Shown here in pieces: positions 7,221-11,014 of a DNA stretch of 11,014 nucleotides. The notes below the pieces were generated by a model, which ran no database searches, had not been told where the DNA came from, and was given only the letters and a program-made list of their open reading frames with translations. The translations under genes and the position numbers were made by a program. Source of the stretch: Chloroflexota bacterium (GTDB taxonomy: Bacteria > Chloroflexota > Chloroflexia > Thermomicrobiales > UBA6265); NCBI GenBank assembly GCA_023424355.1, contig JAFAEA010000094.1, forward strand, positions 1 through 11,014. Direction: 5' to 3'. Numbering within the stretch: the stretch's first letter is position 1; each line of letters starts with the position of its first letter.

Positions 7221-8963
7221 CTAGTCTTTGCCGAGCTTGCCGAAGTAGAAGTGCAATCCACCCTGGATGTAATCAACCTCGTGCACATTCGGGTTCTGCG
7301 CCCAATATGCATCGCCTTCGTAAAGAGGAAGAATCAGGTAAGTTTCCAGCCGCTGCTTTGCTGCCTCCCGCAGCTTCGCCTGCTGGGCATCCGGATCCCC
7401 TTCCTCGAATGCTGCTGTAACGGCATCCCCGAAGGCCGTGGCACCCTCCGATTGATTCGCCTCCCGCAGTTCCTTGAGAGCGGCGTTACGTTCGGCAGGA
7501 GTCAATTCGGTGTCCGTCTGAATCGCCTGATATTCGCTCCACACCTCGTGTGGCAAGCTGAACTCGGCGATAAACTGCGGACTCCAAAGGCTCGCGACCC
7601 ACGTGCTCCAGGTAGGAGTGGAGCCGAATGTGCCGAAATAGAACCCGATGTAGTCGTCTTCCTGCACGGCCCAGCGACGCTCCACGTAGACGCCGGCTTC
7701 CACCAGGTCGAGCTTGACCTCAATGCCCAGATTCTTGCTCCAGGTATCCGCCAATGCCTCAGTAACTGGCGTTTGCACACCATGCAACAGGTAGAGTGTG
7801 GGGAATCCCTCGCCATCCGGATACCCGGCATCGGCCAGAATCTGCTTGGCCTGCTCGAGATCGCTAACCGTATCGTCTTCCGTGGAATAGCCGGCGACTC
7901 CGTTTGGAATCAGCTGATAAGCAGGTCTGGTATTTGGCAGCACCATGCCGATGGTTTCGCGGTCCATTGCCATCGATAGTGCCTTGCGGATGTTGACGTC
8001 TTCCAGAATCGTGTTCTTACTTCGCAAAGTCGCCAGGTAGCCTATGCTTCCCTGCGGTGCAGAATGCACAAGCTCTGAGAGTTCCGGATCGGCCATGAAG
8101 CGTTCAATGGACGGCACATCCAGAGTCACGCGATCCAGCTCACCAGCCTCGAATGCCACCACACCTTCGCCTGCGAGGTTCACTGCGCAACCTGGAATCG
8201 TGACAGATTCTCGATTCCAGTAATTCTCATTGGGAATCAGATGAATGTAGGCGTTCATCTCCCACTCATCGATGATGAACGCACCATTCGTTACAATCTT
8301 GCCCGGCATAATCCAGTCGTCGCTGGCCTCCACACTTGCCTGATGCAGGGGCAGCATGGAAGGGTGGGCGAGGAGGTGCGGGAACTCCAGGTTCGCCCAA
8401 TTGAGCGAGAACTCGAGCGTCTTGTCGTCGAGTGCCTTAATGCCGACTTCTTCCCAATCTTCGATCTCGCCTGCAAAGAACTCAGTAGCACCGACAATGC
8501 CCAACGCGGGTTGGAACGAGTTGGCTCCGACAGTGACACCAGTGGAAGCACTGGAAGGTGTCAGCAAACGCTGATAGGTCCAAATGAAATCGTTGGCCGT
8601 CACCGTATCGCCGTTGCTCCACAGCGCATCGCGTAGATGGAAGGTGTAGGTCTTGCCATCCTCCGAAACATCCCACGATTCGGCCATGGCGCCGACAGCA
8701 TCGACACCGCCGTTGGCCAATTGGGTAACGCCTTCGAACAATCCCTCTGCCGCGAACCACATGCCGGAATTGGTCACGAACTGGGGATCGACGGTTGGGA
8801 AGTTGCCATACTCGAATCGGTAGTCACCTTCACTTTGGGCGGCTGCAGTTCGAGCAAACGCGAGTGAACCAGCGCCGGCAAAGGCAGGTGCAGCCATCGC
8901 GGCTACCATCCCCTTGACCGTGGTACGGCGCGAGATGGTTTGACGGGTAAGAGATCCAGACAT
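7221..8963 (-). CDS. Tat-exported ABC solute-binding protein (SBP_bac_5 / OppA-DppA family), copy 2
   Basis: This is a 580-aa paralogue of the binding protein at 5076-6821, with nearly the same length and about 75% identity by eye across the mature region. The ATG at 8963 is chosen because AGGAG lies 7 nt upstream and the Tat motif SRRTTVKG (residues 11-18, R12-R13) then sits at the expected place. An in-frame ATG at 9035 would add 24 residues. Signal peptide cleavage is likely near TAAA-Q (42-43), with no lipobox. The shared landmarks AAEGLFEGV, DGKTYTFHLR and IDYIQGGLHFY-type endings are present. It has its own promoter and terminator and no permease genes of its own, so it probably feeds the neighbouring OppBCDF-like core. 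One patch differs strongly from copy 1 (LLHGVQTPVTE against LLYSGENIAME), which may reflect different ligands. Confidence 0.92.
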   Translation of the reverse strand: MSGSLTRQTISRRTTVKGMVAAMAAPAFAGAGSLAFARTAAAQSEGDYRFEYGNFPTVDPQFVTNSGMWFAAEGLFEGVTQLANGGVDAVGAMAESWDVSEDGKTYTFHLRDALWSNGDTVTANDFIWTYQRLLTPSSASTGVTVGANSFQPALGIVGATEFFAGEIEDWEEVGIKALDDKTLEFSLNWANLEFPHLLAHPSMLPLHQASVEASDDWIMPGKIVTNGAFIIDEWEMNAYIHLIPNENYWNRESVTIPGCAVNLAGEGVVAFEAGELDRVTLDVPSIERFMADPELSELVHSAPQGSIGYLATLRSKNTILEDVNIRKALSMAMDRETIGMVLPNTRPAYQLIPNGVAGYSTEDDTVSDLEQAKQILADAGYPDGEGFPTLYLLHGVQTPVTEALADTWSKNLGIEVKLDLVEAGVYVERRWAVQEDDYIGFYFGTFGSTPTWSTWVASLWSPQFIAEFSLPHEVWSEYQAIQTDTELTPAERNAALKELREANQSEGATAFGDAVTAAFEEGDPDAQQAKLREAAKQRLETYLILPLYEGDAYWAQNPNVHEVDYIQGGLHFYFGKLGKD

Positions 8964-9060
8964 CCATAGACTCCTGTCACGACCTGATACGTTGTTCGAT
9001 TCGTAGCGATGGCACGGATACCAAAAGGATCGCAAAAAGTAACGCTCTCAGGGATGGCCG

Positions 9061-9080
9061 GTCCCTCTTTACGTCCCTCT
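9061..9080. repeat. Short direct repeat in the leader of binding-protein copy 2
   Basis: GTCCCTCT occurs at 9061-9068 and again at 9073-9080. The repeat lies in the transcribed leader of the second binding-protein gene, about 100 nt before its start. No counterpart was seen in the leader of copy 1. It may be chance or a protein or RNA element; nothing more can be said. Confidence 0.3.
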
Positions 9081-9094
9081 CGTTACACCCGGGT

Positions 9095-9126
9095 ATTCGT
9101 TTCATCTCCAAACAAAATCATTGTAT
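9095..9126 (-). repeat. Conserved promoter/operator block, copy 2 (upstream of binding-protein copy 2)
   Basis: This is the partner of 6941-6972, 28/32 identical. The dyad TTCGTTT-CATCTCC-AAACAAA lies at 9096-9116, and the -10 box lies within the block at 9120-9125. Both dyad arms and their 7-nt spacing are exactly kept, while the spacer and the bases between dyad and -10 box have changed. This is the pattern expected for selection on a regulator-binding site. Confidence 0.72.
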
Positions 9127-9148
9127 ACACTGCACTTGCCAGAGTCAA
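9120..9148 (-). promoter_or_regulatory. Sigma-70 type promoter of binding-protein copy 2
   Basis: On the minus strand TTGACT (9143-9148), then 17 nt, then TACAAT (9120-9125). Each box is one base from consensus. The predicted start is near 9113, giving a leader of about 150 nt. The geometry is identical to the promoter at 6966-6994. Confidence 0.8.
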
Positions 9149-9198
9149 CACGCATCATGGCGTGCAAAATCTGGCCAAAACACGTCGAAGACCGGGTG

Positions 9199-9226
9199 TT
9201 GACAGTCACGGTGGTGTCGATATCAT
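9199..9226 (+). promoter_or_regulatory. Promoter of the divergent aminotransferase gene
   Basis: TTGACA (9199-9204), 16 nt, then TATCAT (9221-9226; one mismatch to TATAAT). Transcription would start near 9233, about 47 nt before the ATG at 9280. The start falls inside the conserved element at 9231-9255, which suggests repression. This promoter is back to back with the leftward promoter at 9120-9148. Confidence 0.65.
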
Positions 9227-9230
9227 TGGA

Positions 9231-9255
9231 ATTAGTTCAGAACTCAAACTAACGT
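9231..9255. promoter_or_regulatory. Operator-like element over the aminotransferase start site
   Basis: The element has TTAGTT (9232-9237) and AACTAA (9247-9252) as inverted ends separated by 9 nt, with a nested small palindrome AGTTC-A-GAACT (9234-9244). It matches the minus strand of 7074-7098 at 19/25 positions. The TTAGTT...AACTAA ends are like those of ROK-type XylR operators, though the spacing is shorter than in Bacillus. It lies at about +1 to +22 of the predicted aminotransferase transcript and about 136 bp from the dyad at 9096-9116. Confidence 0.6.
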
Positions 9256-9279
9256 GTTCAATCTGGAGACGGAAGAAGA

Positions 9280-10473
9280 ATGGACAAATTGGCAATCGAC
9301 GGTGGATCCCCGGCATATACAGCCGATGCGGTGAAATGGCCCATTTACGATCAAAGAGAAGAAGAACTGCTCCTGGAAGTACTGCACAGCGGGGCATGGA
9401 GCGAACTCACCGGCACCAAGGTGAACGAGTTCAACCGCAAGTTCGCGGAGTTTCAGGGAGCTGAATACGGCGTCTCCGTTCCCAACGGCACCTTGGCGCT
9501 CGAGGTCGCTCTTCAGGCGCTCGGAGTAGGGCCCGGCGATGAAATCATCACCACCAGTTACACATTCATTGCCACGGCCTCATCGGCATTTTCCGTGGGT
9601 GCCAAGCCGGTCTTCGTAGATATCGATCCCAATACAAATAACATCGATCCGGCGAAGATCGAAGAGATGATTACGGATCGCACCAGGGCGATTGTGCCGG
9701 TACATATTGCCGGTAATCCGTGTGATCTGGATGCGATTCTCGAAATTGGCAAGAAGCATGGCATCCCTGTGCTGGAGGATGCCTGTCAGGCCTGGGGATC
9801 ATCCTGGAAAGGACAGCCAGTTGGGGCGATTGGCGATGCCGGAGCCTTCAGTTTTCAGGCCAGCAAGAACATCACGGCAGGTGAAGGCGGTATCGCTATC
9901 ACCAACAATCGCGATATCTATGGCGCCATGTACTCCATCCACAATGTCGGTCGGGTTCCCGATGGTGGCTGGTATCAGCACGACTTTCTGGGCAAAAACC
10001 TACGTATGACCGAATGGCAGGGAGCGATTTTGCTGGCCCAACTGGAGCGTCTGCCGCAGCACATTCAGCGTCGTCATAACAGCGCAGAGATCCTCAACGC
10101 TGGCTTCGCTGATGTACCGGGATTGTCTCCGCTCTCAGTGGATGAGCGTACCACCGGGCACTCCTGGCATCTGTATCAGCTGCGATACGATTCAGCGCAA
10201 TTTGGTGGCAAGGACAAATCCGAGTTTCTGCGGGCATTCGCAGCTGAAGGTGTGACCAGCAGTGGCGGTTATGTTCCCCTGAATTACCAAAAGGCAATCC
10301 GCGATACCATCCGCGATCGATTTGGAGAGGACGAGGTCAACGAGGTGCCGAATACGGAGGAAGCGGGGCGAACCACTGTCTGGATTCCGCAGCAGGTGTT
10401 GTTGGGGGATGACGCCTCGATGGAGCAAATCGTTCGCGCAGCCGTCAAGATTCAGCGCGCCTGGGCGAACTAG
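9280..10473 (+). CDS. DegT/DnrJ/EryC1/StrS family PLP-dependent aminotransferase
   Basis: This 397-aa cytoplasmic enzyme should move an amino group, usually from glutamate or glutamine, to a keto sugar or keto-cyclitol. Fold-type I landmarks are in order: VPNGTLALEVAL (67-78), GDEIITTSYTFIATASS (86-102), VFVDIDP (111-117), PVHIAGNP (140-147), EDACQA with Asp167 for the PLP ring nitrogen, and the catalytic lysine Lys196 in SFQASKNITAGEGG (191-204). The N-terminal LAIDGG...WPIYDQREE and HNVGR...WYQHDFLGKNLRMTEWQGA (221-249) resemble the branch that includes inosose and amino-sugar aminotransferases. The ATG follows GGAAG by 4 nt. It is transcribed divergently from binding-protein copy 2 under an operator like that of the transporter operon, so it probably acts on the imported compound or on its product. 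The exact substrate is not predictable. Confidence 0.92.
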   Translation: MDKLAIDGGSPAYTADAVKWPIYDQREEELLLEVLHSGAWSELTGTKVNEFNRKFAEFQGAEYGVSVPNGTLALEVALQALGVGPGDEIITTSYTFIATASSAFSVGAKPVFVDIDPNTNNIDPAKIEEMITDRTRAIVPVHIAGNPCDLDAILEIGKKHGIPVLEDACQAWGSSWKGQPVGAIGDAGAFSFQASKNITAGEGGIAITNNRDIYGAMYSIHNVGRVPDGGWYQHDFLGKNLRMTEWQGAILLAQLERLPQHIQRRHNSAEILNAGFADVPGLSPLSVDERTTGHSWHLYQLRYDSAQFGGKDKSEFLRAFAAEGVTSSGGYVPLNYQKAIRDTIRDRFGEDEVNEVPNTEEAGRTTVWIPQQVLLGDDASMEQIVRAAVKIQRAWAN

Positions 10474-10501
10474 CAATATCCGGTACATCACGGCGATTTT
10501 C

Positions 10502-10530
10502 TCGACATGAGGTTTTATGCGTACTATACT
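10502..10530 (+). promoter_or_regulatory. Promoter of tRNA-Gly
   Basis: TCGACA (10502-10507; 5/6 to TTGACA), 17 nt, then TATACT (10525-10530; 5/6 to TATAAT). The start would be near 10537, about 11 nt before the mature tRNA. No clear terminator was found between the aminotransferase stop (10473) and this promoter. Confidence 0.7.
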
Positions 10531-10547
10531 CGTCGTGCTGTACTGAT

Positions 10548-10623
10548 GCGGGAGTAACTCAGTTGGTAGAGTGTCTGCCTTCCAAGCAGAATGTCGCGGG
10601 TTCGAGTCCCGTCTCCCGCTCCA
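10548..10623 (+). tRNA. tRNA-Gly (anticodon TCC), CCA encoded
   Basis: The full cloverleaf can be drawn. The acceptor stem is GCGGGAG (10548-10554) with CTCCCGC (10613-10619). The D stem is ACTC/GAGT around AGTTGGTA. The anticodon stem is TCTGC/GCAGA with loop CTTCCAA, giving anticodon TCC at 10581-10583. The T stem is GCGGG/CCCGT with loop TTCGAGT. The discriminator is T10620 and CCA (10621-10623) is encoded in the gene. It reads GGA and probably GGG glycine codons. Confidence 0.97.
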
Positions 10624-10650
10624 AACCCTATGAGAACGAAATACAACGAT

Positions 10651-10683
10651 GAGTGCATCCGGATCGGATGCCTCGTTTTGTTG
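10651..10683 (+). terminator. Intrinsic terminator after tRNA-Gly
   Basis: GCATCCG (10655-10661) pairs with CGGATGC (10665-10671) over a 3-nt loop. The stem is extended by GAG/CTC with one bulged T and is followed by GTTTTGTTG. It begins 28 nt after the tRNA CCA end and suits a short monocistronic tRNA transcript. Confidence 0.75.
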
Positions 10684-10789
10684 AATCCTATTTTCGCCGC
10701 TTTGGACCGGGAATCGCGCTCAAGGGCGTGCTGCTCATTTCCAACGTCGAATTCAACCATCAACGCCTTCAATAACGACGTTGTGACCA

Positions 10790-10806
10790 CCTGACGGAAC
10801 GTCAGG
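10790..10806. repeat. Perfect hairpin/dyad in the gap before the isomerase gene
   Basis: CCTGACG-GAA-CGTCAGG is a perfect 7-bp inverted repeat. No T-run follows on either strand, so it is not an evident terminator. It lies 71 bp before the isomerase start. It could be an operator or an RNA hairpin in the leader. No convincing promoter was found in 10684-10877. Confidence 0.4.
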
Positions 10807-10877
10807 ACCGTGCGAACATGGTGAGAACGATGTAGACCAAGAACGGGTTGGATTTAATTCCGCCCGGGAGTATGTTC

Positions 10878-11014
10878 ATGACCATTGAAGACCGGAAGGA
10901 CCGACACATTCGTGCCAATTTGCATGATGATGTCACCTATCGAGAAGTAAGCACCGGTTTCGATTCCATCCGATTTCAGCACAACGCGATGCCAAACCTC
11001 GACCTCGAGCAAAT
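10878..11014 (+). CDS. fni: Type 2 isopentenyl-diphosphate delta-isomerase (N-terminal part, cut by window end)
   Basis: The first 45 codons are present and the frame runs off the window. The protein opens with RKDRHIRA at residues 6-13, the RKxxHI motif of type 2 IPP isomerases. GFDSIRFQHNAMPNLDLEQ (27-45) then matches the family pattern GFDDIRFxHxALPELDLxxI. This FMN- and NADPH-dependent enzyme interconverts IPP and DMAPP in isoprenoid synthesis. The ATG at 10878 is preferred over the ATG at 10872 because GGGAG (10866-10870) is then 7 nt away instead of 1. Nothing links it to the transport locus; it lies beyond the tRNA and its terminator. Related FMN enzymes of the lactate-dehydrogenase type are the main alternative. 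Confidence 0.8.
   Translation, partial: MTIEDRKDRHIRANLHDDVTYREVSTGFDSIRFQHNAMPNLDLEQ

Noticed and set aside
9001..9093. Riboswitch or attenuator in the long leader of binding-protein copy 2
   Set aside because: Only weak 5-bp pairings and a short direct repeat are visible. The leader is not similar to that of copy 1 and no known riboswitch core was recognised.
10474..10501. Terminator after the aminotransferase gene
   Set aside because: Only a 3-bp CCG/CGG pairing precedes a short T-run, which is too weak to support a call.
10548..10623. tRNA-Gly as an integration (attachment) site
   Set aside because: No integrase, no repeated tRNA 3' end, and no change in gene style were found on either side within the window.
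10524..10790. 88-aa minus-strand ORF containing GDGTRTRDILLGRQTLYQLSY
   Set aside because: It is the antisense translation of tRNA-Gly, a well-known false protein in databases. It has no ribosome-binding support.
10848..10876. TTGGAT-N17-TATGTT as a promoter for the isomerase gene
   Set aside because: The predicted start would fall inside the coding sequence, downstream of the best start codon.

Overview
The window is one compact carbohydrate- or amino-compound-uptake locus followed by the start of a housekeeping region. The DNA is moderately GC-rich, promoters look like sigma-70 consensus, and both solute-binding proteins carry Tat (twin-arginine) signals with no lipobox. A type 2 isopentenyl-diphosphate isomerase begins at the right edge. 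This mix fits the Chloroflexota (Thermomicrobia-like) best, but that is an inference from style and no marker gene here settles it.

Layout: (1) 46-1215 (+) is a ROK-family repressor. (2) 1216-6821 (-) is a complete Opp/Dpp-type ABC importer operon, transcribed from right to left as binding protein, permease OppB-like, permease OppC-like, ATPase OppD-like, ATPase OppF-like. (3) 7221-8963 (-) is a second, closely related binding protein with its own promoter and a strong terminator. (4) 9280-10473 (+) is a DegT/DnrJ/EryC1/StrS PLP aminotransferase, divergent from the second binding protein. (5) 10548-10623 (+) is tRNA-Gly(TCC) with its own promoter and terminator. (6) From 10878 (+) comes the N-terminus of a type 2 IPP isomerase, cut by the window edge.

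How it fits together: the two binding proteins look like recent duplicates (about three-quarters identical by eye). Their promoters share a 32-bp block (28/32 identical) that holds the -10 box and, just downstream, a dyad TTCGTTT-N7-AAACAAA placed where a repressor would block initiation. A second conserved element (19/25 identical) lies about 135 bp away in each intergenic region. Next to the second binding protein it sits on the predicted start site of the divergent aminotransferase. The simplest model is one sugar-responsive regulon: the ROK protein (or an unlinked regulator) represses both binding-protein promoters and the aminotransferase, possibly by DNA looping, and a single permease/ATPase core serves two binding proteins. 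The substrate cannot be read from the sequence. ROK control plus an aminotransferase of the amino-sugar/aminocyclitol type point to an oligosaccharide, amino sugar or cyclitol rather than to a peptide.

No mobile element, CRISPR array, integrase or clearly new defence or biosynthetic system is visible. The regulatory architecture is the most interesting part.
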